34,800 nucleotides of DNA from Oscillibacter sp. (lineage in GTDB: Bacteria > Bacillota > Clostridia > Oscillospirales > Oscillospiraceae): positions 1 through 34,800 of the forward strand of contig JAGBDS010000044.1 in assembly GCA_017937405.1 (NCBI GenBank). The letters are read 5' to 3'. Below are positions 14,756 to 23,865 of this stretch, piece after piece. How positions within the stretch are numbered: the first letter of the stretch is position 1; each line of letters starts with the position of its first letter. The notes beneath the pieces are model-generated. The model did no database searches, was not told the origin of the DNA, and worked only from the letters and a program-made list of their open reading frames with translations. The position numbers were made by a program, and so were the translations under genes.

Positions 14756-16821
14756 AGCCGGAACTCCTCTCCCCCGCCGGTTCCCCGGAGGCCCTGCGGG
14801 CCGCCGTCCAGAACGGCGCCGACGCGGTGTATCTGGGCTGGGGCGATTTCAACGCCCGCCGGAGCGCCAAGAATTTTTCCGATGAGGAGTTCGCGGACGC
14901 CCTGCGCTACTGCCACCTCCGGGGCGTCCGGGTCTTTTTGACCCTGAACACCCTGCTGACCGACCGGGAGCTGCCCCGGGCTGTCGAAATTGCCGCGGAG
15001 GCCTGCCGCCTGGGCGTGGACGCGGTATTGGTGCAGGATTGGGGGCTTTTCGACCTGCTGCGGCAGTCTCTGCCGGATCTGCCCCTCCACGCCAGCACCC
15101 AGATGAGCGTGTTCACCTCCGGCGGTGCCTGTCAGATGGCCGCCGACGGCTGCGAGCGGGTGGTCATCGCCCGGGAGTGCTCAGCGGAAGATACCAAGGA
15201 GATTTGCGGGAATTGTCCCGCCGAGGTGGAGGTGTTCGTCCACGGGGCGCTGTGTATGTGCTACTCCGGCCAGTGCGCCATGAGCGCGCTCATCGGCGGA
15301 CGGTCCGGCAACCGGGGCCGGTGCGCCCAGCCCTGCCGGATGCCCTACGGAGTGAATGAATCTGCTGGTAAAAAATATCCCCTGAGCTTGAAGGACAGCT
15401 GTCTTGCAAATGAATTGCAGGCCATGGAGGACATGGGCGTGGCCTGTCTGAAGCTGGAGGGGCGGATGAAGCGGCCGGAGTATGTGGCCGTCATCACCCG
15501 CATCTACGCCCGGCTGCTGAAGGAGGGGCGGGGCCCTGCCTCCGCCGAGGAGGCGGAGCTGGCCCAGGCCTTTTCCCGCTCCGGGTTCACGGACTGGTAC
15601 TGGCAGGGCAAGCACGGCCCGGAGATGTTCGGCACCAGGCCGGAGAATGCGCCGGAGCCCAAGGCTCTGTTCGATGAGGCCAGGGCTGCCTATGAAAAAG
15701 GTGATCTCCGCACCGTCCCGGTGCGGTTTGACTGCGAGATACAGGCGGGAGCGCCTTGCGTGCTGACGGTCTCCGACGGAGACGGGCATACTGTTACCGT
15801 CACGGGAGCCGTGCCAGAGGCCGCCCGGAACCGGGCTATTACGGCTCCTGAAATTGAAGAGCGGCTGAAAAAGACCGGAGGCACCGCTTTCCGGTGTGAA
15901 AATGCTGACGTCCGGGTGGACGAAGGGCTGGCTCTGGCGGCCAGTGCCGTCAACGCTTTGCGGCGGGACGGGCTGTCCGCATTGGAAGAAGCCCGTACCG
16001 CGCCGCCGGAGCGGCGGGAGTTGCCGGTGCCGGAATTGCCGGAGATCGACTGCTCCGCGGATATGCCGCAGTTGACCGTTTCCGTGGTCAATGCCGCCCA
16101 GTTGACGGGCGGGCTGCTGGACCTCCATCCCGCCAGGGCCTATGTGCCGTTGGAGCTGATGGCGGACTTCCCCGCCCTGCCCATCGGGGACACGGAATGG
16201 TGCGCCGTCCTGCCCCGCATCTGGCGGGACCGGGACGAGCCCCGGCTCCGGGCAATGCTGGAGCGGGTGGGCAAGATGGGCGTCCGGGCTGTGGCCCTGG
16301 GAAACATCGGGCACCTCAGTCTGGTGCCGGAGGGCTGGACGGCCTACGGCGATTTCGGGCTGAATGTGTTCAATGGGCGGTCCCTGGACTACCTGCGGAA
16401 GAAGGGGCTTTCCTCCGCCTGCCTGTCCTTCGAGCTGCGTTTCGCCCAGATGCGGGACCTGCCGAAGATACTGCCTGCCGAGGCTATCGTCTACGGGCGG
16501 CTACCGCTGATGGTGACGGAAAACTGCCTCATCCAGAACAGCGTGGGCTGCCGCTGCGACCGGCCCAACTTCCTGAACGACCGCACCGGGGCATCCTTCC
16601 CGCTGCTGCCGGTATTCGGACACCGGACCGAGGTGGAGAACAGCAAGCCCCTGTGGCTGGCGGACCGGGCGGACTACAAGCGGCTGGGGCTGGCCTACGC
16701 CCGGCTGCGGTTCACCACGGAGACGCCGGAGGAGTGCGTGGGGGTATACCGGGGATACCTGGAGGGCCGGGGGCCTGACGGGGAGTTTACCCGGGGGCTT
16801 TACGAGCGGGGAGTTGAATAA
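14752..16821 (+). CDS. U32 family peptidase with DUF3656 domain (RlhA-like)
   Basis: A 689-residue U32-family protein. The N-terminus ELLSPAGSPEALRAAVQNGA and NTLLTDRELPRAVEIA are typical U32 sequence. The signature region carries conserved cysteines C168, C170 and C175 (ALCMCYSGQC) and C191 and C195 (RGRCAQPC). The middle is a DUF3656-like part. The C-terminus has ENCLIQNSVGCRCDRPNFLNDR, a second cysteine group. E. coli RlhA of this class is needed for hydroxylation of 23S rRNA C2501, and other U32 proteins such as UbiU/UbiV carry iron-sulfur clusters; an RNA-modification role is therefore more likely than proteolysis. The frame is open far upstream, but the ATG at 14752 overlapping the zapA stop gives the standard start. 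Confidence 0.88.
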   Translation: MKPELLSPAGSPEALRAAVQNGADAVYLGWGDFNARRSAKNFSDEEFADALRYCHLRGVRVFLTLNTLLTDRELPRAVEIAAEACRLGVDAVLVQDWGLFDLLRQSLPDLPLHASTQMSVFTSGGACQMAADGCERVVIARECSAEDTKEICGNCPAEVEVFVHGALCMCYSGQCAMSALIGGRSGNRGRCAQPCRMPYGVNESAGKKYPLSLKDSCLANELQAMEDMGVACLKLEGRMKRPEYVAVITRIYARLLKEGRGPASAEEAELAQAFSRSGFTDWYWQGKHGPEMFGTRPENAPEPKALFDEARAAYEKGDLRTVPVRFDCEIQAGAPCVLTVSDGDGHTVTVTGAVPEAARNRAITAPEIEERLKKTGGTAFRCENADVRVDEGLALAASAVNALRRDGLSALEEARTAPPERRELPVPELPEIDCSADMPQLTVSVVNAAQLTGGLLDLHPARAYVPLELMADFPALPIGDTEWCAVLPRIWRDRDEPRLRAMLERVGKMGVRAVALGNIGHLSLVPEGWTAYGDFGLNVFNGRSLDYLRKKGLSSACLSFELRFAQMRDLPKILPAEAIVYGRLPLMVTENCLIQNSVGCRCDRPNFLNDRTGASFPLLPVFGHRTEVENSKPLWLADRADYKRLGLAYARLRFTTETPEECVGVYRGYLEGRGPDGEFTRGLYERGVE

Positions 16822-16908
16822 AAACCGCACCTGCCCCCTTTATCTCCAATACAAATCGTATAACTTTTAACTTATATTACGTTTTATTATCATTTTCTGG
16901 AGTTTGAC

Positions 16909-17340
16909 ATGGAAGAAATCAAGGTCAAATACTTTACAAACGACATTGACGAGCTGTGCTATGTGGAGGGGAAGTCCGACTGGATCGACCTCCATCTGGC
17001 GGAGGAAGTGACCCTGAAAGCGGGCGAATTCCGGCTGCTGCCGCTGGGCGTCGCCATCGCCCTGCCGGAGGGGTATGAGGCCCACATCGTGCCCCGCAGC
17101 TCTACGTTCAAGAATTACGGCATTCTGCAGACCAACTCCATGGGCGTGGTGGACTGCTCCTACTGCGGCGACAACGACCAGTGGCGGATGCCGGTCTACG
17201 CCACCCGGGATGTGACCATCGAGAAGAACGCCCGCATCTGTCAGTTCCGCATCATGCGGAATCAGCCGCCTCTGCGGTTCACCCGGGTGGAGCGTCTGGA
17301 CAGCCCCGACCGGGGCGGGTTCGGCTCCACGGGAAAGTGA
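16909..17340 (+). CDS. dut: dUTP diphosphatase
   Basis: A 143-residue trimeric-type dUTPase that turns dUTP into dUMP and keeps uracil out of DNA. Motifs: PRSST with following FKNYGI (motif 2), MGVVDCSYCGDNDQW (motif 3, with the catalytic Asp in GVVD), ARICQFRI (motif 4) and the C-terminal P-loop-like RGGFGSTGK (motif 5), all in order. The ATG at 16909 has a modest GGAG 8-9 bases upstream. The 87 bp between the U32 gene and dut are strikingly AT-rich and may hold a promoter, but I could not settle on a single -35/-10 pair. It is followed 11 bp later by maf, another nucleotide-pool cleaning gene. Confidence 0.95.
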   Translation: MEEIKVKYFTNDIDELCYVEGKSDWIDLHLAEEVTLKAGEFRLLPLGVAIALPEGYEAHIVPRSSTFKNYGILQTNSMGVVDCSYCGDNDQWRMPVYATRDVTIEKNARICQFRIMRNQPPLRFTRVERLDSPDRGGFGSTGK

Positions 17341-17351
17341 GGGAGTCCTCT

Positions 17352-17927
17352 ATGGCACACATCGTTTTAGCCTCCGCCTCCCCCCGGCGGCAGGAGCTGC
17401 TGCGGCGCATCGGTATCACGGAGTTTGACATCCGGGTGCCGGAGACGGAGGAGAGCTATCCGGAGGGATTGTCCCCCCGGCAGATCGTGGAGTATATCTC
17501 CCGGGAAAAGGCGGATGCCGCTGTCCGGTTGTGCACGGTGGATGAGATCGTCATTACCGCCGACACCATGGTGTTTCTGGACGATGCCCGGTTGGGCAAG
17601 CCCGCTGACGAGGCCGACGCCCTGCGGATGCTGACCGCCCTCCAGGGACGGCACCACACTGTCTGCACCGGCGTCACCGTACGGCAGGGGGACCATACCG
17701 TCACAGAGAGCGAGGAAACGGAGGTTATCTTCCGTCCCGCTTCCGAAAAAGAACTGCTGGCTTATATCGCCACCGGCGAGCCGATGGACAAGGCCGGAGC
17801 CTATGGCATCCAGGGGAAGGGCTCCCTGCTGGTGGAGGGCATCCGGGGCGACTTTTTCAACGTGATGGGCCTGCCGCTGCTGCGGCTGAGCCGCATGTTG
17901 GAGCAATTCGGAATCACCTTATGGTAA
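17352..17927 (+). CDS. maf: Maf family nucleotide pyrophosphatase
   Basis: A 191-residue Maf/HAM1-like enzyme that hydrolyses non-canonical or modified nucleoside triphosphates (dTTP/UTP or methylated nucleotides in studied members). Seen: the N-terminal LASASPRRQELLRRIG, the PRQIVEYISREKA segment, ITADTMVFLD with the catalytic Asp, GKPADEADALRML, and KAGAYGIQGKGSLLVEGIRGDFFNVMGLPL near the end. The ATG at 17352 lies 11 bp after the dut stop with GTGAGGGAG before it, so dut and maf form an operon. In many Firmicutes maf stands immediately before mreBCD, and here mreC follows, although mreB is absent from this stretch. Confidence 0.95.
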   Translation: MAHIVLASASPRRQELLRRIGITEFDIRVPETEESYPEGLSPRQIVEYISREKADAAVRLCTVDEIVITADTMVFLDDARLGKPADEADALRMLTALQGRHHTVCTGVTVRQGDHTVTESEETEVIFRPASEKELLAYIATGEPMDKAGAYGIQGKGSLLVEGIRGDFFNVMGLPLLRLSRMLEQFGITLW

Positions 17928-17930
17928 AGA

Positions 17931-18057
17931 GGGGACTTCGTCCCCCCCCCTTTAGATTCCCCCACACCAGTGACACGGTCACTGGTGAACGCGCCCAAGT
18001 CGCTTAGGTAGATGTATTTTCGCCACGTACAGAAGGTGAATTGCCCCAAAGGGGCAA
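17931..18057 (+). repeat. hairpins in the maf-mreC gap
   Basis: GGGGAC/GTCCCC (17931-17945) lies just after the maf stop and is followed by a C run and CTTTAG; it may act as a weak terminator. CACCAGTGAC/GTCACTGGTG (17965-17987) is a perfect 10-bp stem with a 3-nt loop. TTGCCCC/GGGGCAA (18041-18057) is a third. The 202-bp gap contains no gene. The second hairpin is the most likely to be a protein site or RNA element, as it is perfect and has no T run. Confidence 0.6.
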
Positions 18058-18129
18058 GAGAGGCCCCTCTGGAGGGCGCCGCGGCGAAAATTATTGAAAT
18101 CTTTACGCTGTTCAAAAGAGGTCATTTCT

Positions 18130-18975
18130 TTGAAAAATTTTCTGAAAGAGCACGGACTTTGGGTACTGTTCGCCGCTGCGGTCATTGCCGTGGTGCTGGC
18201 CGTCATGTCCGTTTTGAGCTATACCTCCTCGCCGCTGGTCAACGCCGCCAACACCATCGCGGCGCCCTTCCGGGCGGCGTACACCGCCGTGGCCACCTGG
18301 TTCAACGACAAGCAGAATTATTACCGGGACACCACCGCCCTGGAGGAGGAAAACGCCGCCCTACGCCGCCAGTTGGCGGAGATGGAGGACGCCATCCGCC
18401 AAGCGGAGGCCGACAGCGCCGAAAACGCCCGGCTGCGGGAGCTTTTAAACCTGCGGGAGCAGCGGCGGGACATCACCGGCGACCTGGAGGCCGCCCTGAT
18501 CACGGAGCACGCTGTCAGCAACTGGACCTCCACCCTGACGCTGAACAAGGGCTCCCAGCACGGCGTGGAGACGGGCGACTGCGTCATTGACGAGACTGGG
18601 GCCATCGTGGGCGTTATCAGCGAGGTAGGCCTCAACTGGTCCCGGGTCCTGACTCTGGCGGACACCGACACCTCTCTGGGCGCCCAGGTGTTCCGCACCG
18701 GCGAGCTGGGGCTGGCGCAGGGGGATTTCTCCCTGATGGAGCAGGGCCGATTGCGGCTGGACTACCTGCCCGCTGACAGCCAGCTTCTCAGCGGCGATTT
18801 GGTGGTAACCTCTGGTCTGGGCGGGTTCTATCCCTCGGGCCTCGTGATTGGCTCCGTGGAGGAGGTCCGGCTGGACGACTCCGGCGCCGCGTCCTACGCC
18901 ATTCTGGCGCCAAAGGTGGACTTTGACCAGTTGGCGGAGGTTTTCATCATCAAGTCCTTCGACATCGTAACGTGA
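18130..18975 (+). CDS. mreC: rod shape-determining protein MreC
   Basis: A 281-residue MreC. The N-terminus KNFLKEHGLWVLFAAAVIAV is followed by one membrane segment, a coiled coil (about 60-105, with LEEENAALRRQLAEMEDA) and the extracellular beta domain (VSNWTSTLTLNKGSQHGVETG, VGVISEVGLNWSRVLTLAD and SGLGGFYPSGLVIGSVEEV). MreC links the cytoskeleton to wall synthases during elongation. The start is probably the TTG at 18130, 8 bases after AAAGAGGT; another in-frame TTG at 18094 has no ribosome site. mreB is not directly upstream, so MreB must be encoded elsewhere. Confidence 0.94.
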   Translation: MKNFLKEHGLWVLFAAAVIAVVLAVMSVLSYTSSPLVNAANTIAAPFRAAYTAVATWFNDKQNYYRDTTALEEENAALRRQLAEMEDAIRQAEADSAENARLRELLNLREQRRDITGDLEAALITEHAVSNWTSTLTLNKGSQHGVETGDCVIDETGAIVGVISEVGLNWSRVLTLADTDTSLGAQVFRTGELGLAQGDFSLMEQGRLRLDYLPADSQLLSGDLVVTSGLGGFYPSGLVIGSVEEVRLDDSGAASYAILAPKVDFDQLAEVFIIKSFDIVT

Positions 18976-18996
18976 CTCGGAGGAAAGTCCGCTCTG

Positions 18997-19077
18997 TTCA
19001 AAACCGGCTTTGCCGATTTTGAACTCCGCTCCCTTCCTCCTCGTCTTCCCCACCGGAACCACTTCGCTGGGTTCCGG
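18997..19077 (+). repeat. two hairpins in the mreC-mreD gap
   Basis: TTCAAAA-C-CGGC/GCCG-A-TTTTGAA (18997-19023, one mismatch) and CCGGAACC/GGTTCCGG (19053-19077) lie in the 157-bp gap between mreC and mreD. Such a long gap is unusual inside an mre operon. They may be intergenic repeats or attenuating structures; no T run follows. Confidence 0.55.
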
Positions 19078-19132
19078 CGGGGGTCCCCTTTACGCTTGAC
19101 TTTTAGTACTACCATGTTAGGAGGCGCAAGCC

Positions 19133-19645
19133 TTGCTGGCCCGAAACGAGACCATATTCAAATGGGTGCTGTACACCGCCGCCACGATGCTGTGTCTGGC
19201 GGTACAGGGGGCGTTTTTCCAGCGCTTTACCCTCTGGGGCGTCATCCCCTTCGTCTATCCCCTGCTGGCGGCCATCCCCGCCGCCTATGAGGGGCCTGTG
19301 CCGGGGACCATTTTCGCCCTAGCGGTAGGCGTGGTCTGCGACCTCATTCTGCCTAGTCCCCTCCCCTGCTTTTACACCCTGGTCTTTCCCATGGTGGGGC
19401 TGTGCGCCGCCCTGCTGGCCCAGAATCTGCTGCCGGCAGGCTTCCTCTGCTCCCTGGCGGTGACTGCCGCCGCGTTTTTCCTCACCGGCGGCTTTACCGC
19501 CCTGCTGCTGTGGCTGCGGGGCAATTCCGCCTGGGGGGCTTCCGCCTTTTTGACGCTGCGGGAGCTCTGCGTCACCGCACCTTTGACCGTTCCCGCCACG
19601 GTGCTGTACCGGGCTGTGTACCGCCGGGCCCACCGGGACGATTGA
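19133..19645 (+). CDS. mreD: rod shape-determining protein MreD
   Basis: A 170-residue membrane protein with about five hydrophobic segments, placed between mreC and mrdA as usual for MreD. The pattern LWGVIPFVYPLLAAIPAAYEG and FALAVGVVCDLILPSPLPCF (the G-x-x-x-D-L segment) is typical of this poorly conserved family. The start is TTG at 19133, supported by TAGGAGG. It ends 16 bp before mrdA, whose ribosome site lies in that gap. Confidence 0.9.
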   Translation: MLARNETIFKWVLYTAATMLCLAVQGAFFQRFTLWGVIPFVYPLLAAIPAAYEGPVPGTIFALAVGVVCDLILPSPLPCFYTLVFPMVGLCAALLAQNLLPAGFLCSLAVTAAAFFLTGGFTALLLWLRGNSAWGASAFLTLRELCVTAPLTVPATVLYRAVYRRAHRDD

Positions 19646-19661
19646 TTTTAAAGGAGAACCC

Positions 19662-21875
19662 ATGGAACCCAAACTTCCTCACACCCGACTATACGCGCTG
19701 GGGGGCTTTCTGGCCGTCATCCTGCTGGTCTATACCGGCATTCTGTTCAACACCCAGGTCCTGGACCACGAGGAATATCTGGCCAAGTCCGTCCACTCCA
19801 TCGCCAAGGAGGAGACGGTCAGCGCCTCCCGGGGCATCATCACCGACCGCAGTGGGCGGACGCTGGTCTCCAACAGCTCCGCCTATGACCTGACCTTCGA
19901 CACCAGCCTTTTAAAAAAGGGCGAGGACACCAACCAGGCCATTCTGCGGCTTGTAAAACTCTGCCAGGAGCGGGACAAGGTCTGGCTGGACAATCTGCCT
20001 ATCCGCCGGGAACCGCCCTATACCTACACCCTGGACCAGGTGTCTGATACGCAACGGAGCCGATTCCTCACCTATCTCAAGTCTCTGGACAGCGCCAAAA
20101 AGGCCCTGGGGAGCTACCTGCTGGAGCACCCGGAGCTGGTGCCGGAGGAGGAGACAACTTCCGACGGCACTGAAACGCCTCTTACCCCCGAAAAGCAGGC
20201 CGCAAGCCTGCTGGAGCGCTTTCCTGCCTCCGCCCTCACTCAGGAGGTTTTGAACGGGGCGGGGCTGACCGCGCCTACTCTCATGGAGATGATGGCGGAA
20301 AAAGTCGAGCTGGCCGACGGCCTCACCGCGCTGGAGCGGCGGCAGATCTTGGGCATCCGGTATGAGCTGGCGCTGCGCCGGGCCAATGGCTACACAAGCT
20401 GCGTGCTGGCCGAGGACATCAATACCGAGTTTATCTCCCTCATTGCCGACGGCCGCTACGCCGGGGCCAAGGTGACCACCTCCACCCGCCGGGAATATCA
20501 GACTACCTACGCGGCCCACATTCTGGGCACCGTGGGCGCCATCAGCTCCAAGGAGGAGCTTTCCAGCCTGGGTGAGGACTACCGCTGGGACGATATTGTG
20601 GGCAAATCCGGCGTGGAATCCGCCTTTGAGCAATACCTCAAGGGCACCGACGGCACCCGGGTGGTATCCGTTAACGACGAGGGCAAGATCACCGGACAAT
20701 ACTACGAAACAGAACCGGAGCCGGGCAGCACCGTGGAGCTGACCATCGACCTGGAGCTGCAGAAGACCGTGGAGGACGCACTGGCGGAGACCATCGAAAA
20801 GATGACCGCCGAGGACGGCAATGTGAAGCGGGGCGGCGCCGCCGCCGTGGTGAAGGTGGGCACCGGCGAGGTGTTGGCCCTGGGCAACTATCCCACCTAC
20901 GACCTGTCCACCTTCCGCCAGCCGGAGGTCTATGCCGAACTGCGGGACAACCCTGCCAAGCCCTTTCAGAACCGGGCCACCTCCTCCGCCTACGCCCCCG
21001 GCTCCACGTTCAAGCCCCTCACCGCTCTGGCGGCGCTGGAGGAGGGTGCGGTGACGCTGACGGAGAAAATCAACGACCCCGGCGTCTGGTACTACCCCGA
21101 AATGATCGAGGGCACCGAGCCTTTCAAGTCCTATTGCTGGAAACGCAGCGGCCACGGGAAGCTGAACGTCACCCAGGCCATCACCAACTCCTGCAACGTG
21201 TTTTTCTATGAGATGGGCTACCGCCTGGGCATTGACGCATTGGATAAATACGCCAAGGCGTTTGGCCTGGGCGAGAGCACCGGCATCGAGATCGGCGACA
21301 ATCCCGGCGTATTGGCAGGCCGGGAGGAACGGGAGGCCGCCGGCGGCGTCTGGTATGGCGGCGAGACCACCCAGGCGGCCATCGGCCAGTCCGACAACTT
21401 GTTTACCCCCCTCCAGCTGGCAAACTACATCGCCACCCTGGTGTCCGGCGGCAAGCACTGCCAGGCACACCTTCTGAAGGCTGTCAAGTCCTACGACAAC
21501 TCCGAGGTGGTGGCGGTGGGCAACACCCAGCCCCTCAACATCGTCCAGTTCAGCGACAGCACTCTCCAGGCCATCAAGGAGGGTATGCTGGGCTACACCC
21601 AGCCCGGCGGCATGGTGTACAGCGCCTTCAAGGACTGCATCGTCACGGCGGGCGCCAAGACCGGCACCGCCCAGCTGGGCGGCGGCAAGAAAAACAACGG
21701 TATGTTCGTCTGCTTCGCCCCCTATGACGAGCCGGAGATTGCCGTGGCGATCGCCATCGAGCAGGGCGACGCCGGTGCGGCGCTGGCCTCCACCGCTGTT
21801 AATATTCTGAATGCCTACTTCTCCGCCGACGAGGTGGGGACCGCGATCCTGGGCGAGGACCAGCTCCTCCCCTGA
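19662..21875 (+). CDS. mrdA: penicillin-binding protein 2 (elongation transpeptidase)
   Basis: A 737-residue class B PBP. One N-terminal membrane segment (about 10-30) precedes the dimerisation/pedestal region with SRGIITDRSGRTLVSNSSAYD. The transpeptidase domain has the three standard motifs: S448-T-F-K451 (APGSTFKPL), S510-C-N512 (TNSCNVFF) and K666-T-G668 (GAKTGTAQ). It cross-links peptidoglycan of the side wall with the RodA/MreCD complex. The position right after mreD favours MrdA over the septal PBP. The protein is longer than E. coli PBP2, owing to additional sequence in the region of residues ~110-280, as is often seen in Clostridia. The ATG at 19662 has AAAGGAG upstream. Confidence 0.93.
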   Translation: MEPKLPHTRLYALGGFLAVILLVYTGILFNTQVLDHEEYLAKSVHSIAKEETVSASRGIITDRSGRTLVSNSSAYDLTFDTSLLKKGEDTNQAILRLVKLCQERDKVWLDNLPIRREPPYTYTLDQVSDTQRSRFLTYLKSLDSAKKALGSYLLEHPELVPEEETTSDGTETPLTPEKQAASLLERFPASALTQEVLNGAGLTAPTLMEMMAEKVELADGLTALERRQILGIRYELALRRANGYTSCVLAEDINTEFISLIADGRYAGAKVTTSTRREYQTTYAAHILGTVGAISSKEELSSLGEDYRWDDIVGKSGVESAFEQYLKGTDGTRVVSVNDEGKITGQYYETEPEPGSTVELTIDLELQKTVEDALAETIEKMTAEDGNVKRGGAAAVVKVGTGEVLALGNYPTYDLSTFRQPEVYAELRDNPAKPFQNRATSSAYAPGSTFKPLTALAALEEGAVTLTEKINDPGVWYYPEMIEGTEPFKSYCWKRSGHGKLNVTQAITNSCNVFFYEMGYRLGIDALDKYAKAFGLGESTGIEIGDNPGVLAGREEREAAGGVWYGGETTQAAIGQSDNLFTPLQLANYIATLVSGGKHCQAHLLKAVKSYDNSEVVAVGNTQPLNIVQFSDSTLQAIKEGMLGYTQPGGMVYSAFKDCIVTAGAKTGTAQLGGGKKNNGMFVCFAPYDEPEIAVAIAIEQGDAGAALASTAVNILNAYFSADEVGTAILGEDQLLP

Positions 21876-21911
21876 CAGATACAGATATTTTACAACAAGG
21901 AGTTTTCTCCC

Positions 21912-23780
21912 ATGAGTGAACCGTTCGTATTCGACCCCCGCTGTGAGCTGTGCAAAACGCCCTTCGGCGCCGCGGTCTGCGGCCAGGAAGTCCTTTTCGC
22001 CTGCCGCCCCCTTGCCAGCGAGGGCTTTACCCACTGCGCCCTGGTGCTGCACCGGGAATTTGCCGGGCAGGACCAGGAGATCGAGCTTGCCCCCGCAGGA
22101 TTTCTGGGGGACCGGGTGTGCTTTTCCACCGCGTTTCCCGCGCCGGAGGAGCCGGAGCTGATCTGGTACCACTTCCGCTTCTGGCGGGACGATGGCTCCG
22201 GCTGCGACCTGGACCGGACCGGCTACCGCAGCGACGGGCAGCCCCTGTCCTGGCAGCTCACCGTCTACCGCAGGAGCTCCATGCCGGACTGGTACGGCGA
22301 TGGTATGGTATACCAAATTTTTCCAGACAGGTTCCGGCGGCTGTCTGTGCCGGACCCAGCGGGACTTGTCGGCAATCGATGGGTACATCAGAATTGGGAC
22401 GAGGACCCGGTGTGGCGGCCTGATCCCGACGGCGAGGTGCGGAACCGGGACTTCTTCGGCGGCTCTCTGGAGGGCATCACCTCCAAGCTGGACGAGCTGG
22501 CGGAACTGGGCGTCACCGCCCTGTATATGTGCCCGATTTTCGAGTCGGCCTCCAACCACCGCTACAACACGGCGGATTATACGAAGATCGACCCGCTGCT
22601 GGGCAATGAGGAGGACTTCAAGACCCTCTGCGCTCAGGCAAAGGAGCGGGGTATTCGGGTCATTCTGGACGGCGTATTCAACCACACCGGCTCCCAGAGC
22701 ATCTATTTCAATGCCGACGGATTTTATCCCTCTCTGGGCGCGGCCCAGAGCCAGGATTCCCCCTATTCCGATTGGTTCTCCTTCCACCCCTGGCCCGATG
22801 ACTATGACGCCTGGTGGGGCATCCGCACGCTGCCCGCCGTCCGGGAGGACGCGGCCAGCTATGTGGACTACATTATCGACGGCGAGAACTCCATTATCCG
22901 GCGCTGGCTGAAGGCCGGCGCCTCCGGCTGGCGGCTGGACGTAGCCGACGAGCTGCCGGACTGGTTCATCGAAAAGGCCCGGAAAGTCGTGGAGGAGACG
23001 AAGGATGACGGGCTTCTTATCGGCGAGGTGTGGGAAGACGCCTCCAATAAGATTGCTTACTCCCAGCGGCGGAAGTACCTGTTGGGCAGCGAGCTCCACG
23101 GCGTGATGAACTATCCCTTCCGCACGGCGCTGCTGACCTACCTGAAGGGCGGCGACGCTGCCGGGTTCAAGGAAGCCATGGAGACCATCCGGGAGAACTA
23201 TCCGCCGGAAGCTTTTTACGCCAACATGAACTTTTTGGGCACCCACGACACCGCCCGTATCCTGACGGTCCTGGGGGCGGACGATACGCCGGGCTCCAAG
23301 GAGGGGCGGGCCGCCTTCCGCCTCTCTCCCTCCCAGCGGGAGCGGGGCACCGCCCTGCTGCGGCTGGCGGCGCTGGCGCTGTTCAGCTTCCCCGGCGTGC
23401 CCACCGTGTTCTACGGCGACGAGGCCGGTATGGAGGGCTGGGAGGACCCCTTCAACCGGGGGACCTATCCCTGGGGCCGGGAGGACACGGTCATACGTGA
23501 CTACTTTGCGCTGCTGGGCGGACTGCGGAAGCGGCGGACCTCCCTGCGGCGGGGCGGCATCCGGTGGCTGGCGGCCCAGGGCCGGCTGGTGGCCTTTATC
23601 CGGGAGTCCGCCGGGGAGCGGAGCGTGACCGTGCTGAACGCCGGGGACGCGGAACAGCCCTTCGAGATGGACTGGCCCTGGGAGACCTGTACGGACCTGG
23701 TCTCCGGGCGAAAGTCCACGCCCGTGGACGGCAGGTTGTCCCTGAAGCTGGGGCCTTATGAGGGGCTGCTGCTGGGGTAA
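21912..23780 (+). CDS. GH13 alpha-glucan hydrolase (neopullulanase / maltogenic amylase type)
   Basis: A 622-residue enzyme with no signal peptide, so cytoplasmic. The first ~120 residues are an N-terminal beta domain (HCALVLHREFAGQDQE and LIWYHFRFW), then the GH13 barrel beginning WYGDGMVYQIFPDRF. The conserved regions are visible: DGVFNHTGSQS, GWRLDVADE with nucleophile D343, LIGEVWED with acid/base E372, and NFLGTHDTAR with D446. The overall pattern suggests hydrolysis of maltodextrins or cyclodextrins inside the cell (subfamily GH13_20 or a close relative); the exact specificity cannot be read from sequence. The ATG at 21912 follows AAGGAG. It has no sugar transporter or regulator next to it and sits between mrdA and the segregation locus, so it looks like a lone gene. 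Confidence 0.9.
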   Translation: MSEPFVFDPRCELCKTPFGAAVCGQEVLFACRPLASEGFTHCALVLHREFAGQDQEIELAPAGFLGDRVCFSTAFPAPEEPELIWYHFRFWRDDGSGCDLDRTGYRSDGQPLSWQLTVYRRSSMPDWYGDGMVYQIFPDRFRRLSVPDPAGLVGNRWVHQNWDEDPVWRPDPDGEVRNRDFFGGSLEGITSKLDELAELGVTALYMCPIFESASNHRYNTADYTKIDPLLGNEEDFKTLCAQAKERGIRVILDGVFNHTGSQSIYFNADGFYPSLGAAQSQDSPYSDWFSFHPWPDDYDAWWGIRTLPAVREDAASYVDYIIDGENSIIRRWLKAGASGWRLDVADELPDWFIEKARKVVEETKDDGLLIGEVWEDASNKIAYSQRRKYLLGSELHGVMNYPFRTALLTYLKGGDAAGFKEAMETIRENYPPEAFYANMNFLGTHDTARILTVLGADDTPGSKEGRAAFRLSPSQRERGTALLRLAALALFSFPGVPTVFYGDEAGMEGWEDPFNRGTYPWGREDTVIRDYFALLGGLRKRRTSLRRGGIRWLAAQGRLVAFIRESAGERSVTVLNAGDAEQPFEMDWPWETCTDLVSGRKSTPVDGRLSLKLGPYEGLLLG

Positions 23781-23788
23781 GGGCGGAA

Positions 23789-23804
23789 TGTTTCACGTGA
23801 AACA
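23789..23804. promoter_or_regulatory. parS site 1
   Basis: TGTTTCACGTGAAACA, a perfect match to the Bacillus-type parS consensus, extended to an 18-bp palindrome by A and T at the ends. It lies 8 bp after the GH13 stop, upstream of parA. Confidence 0.97.
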
Positions 23805-23830
23805 TGGCCCAAAATTCTATATGCTTTTTT

Positions 23831-23865
23831 CCCGGATGTTTCACGTGAAACATCCGGGATTTTTT
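23831..23865 (+). terminator. terminator-like hairpin built from parS site 2
   Basis: A 28-bp perfect palindrome (23831-23858) has CCCGGA/TCCGGG arms extending the parS core and is flanked by six T before (23825-23830) and ATTTTTT after (23859-23865). As RNA it would form a 12-bp stem with a 4-nt loop followed by a U run, so it can plausibly end transcription from the GH13 gene. Confidence 0.75.
23837..23852. promoter_or_regulatory. parS site 2
   Basis: A second perfect TGTTTCACGTGAAACA, 48 bp centre to centre from site 1 and about 36 bp before the -35 of the parA promoter. It forms the centre of the terminator-like palindrome. Confidence 0.97.
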
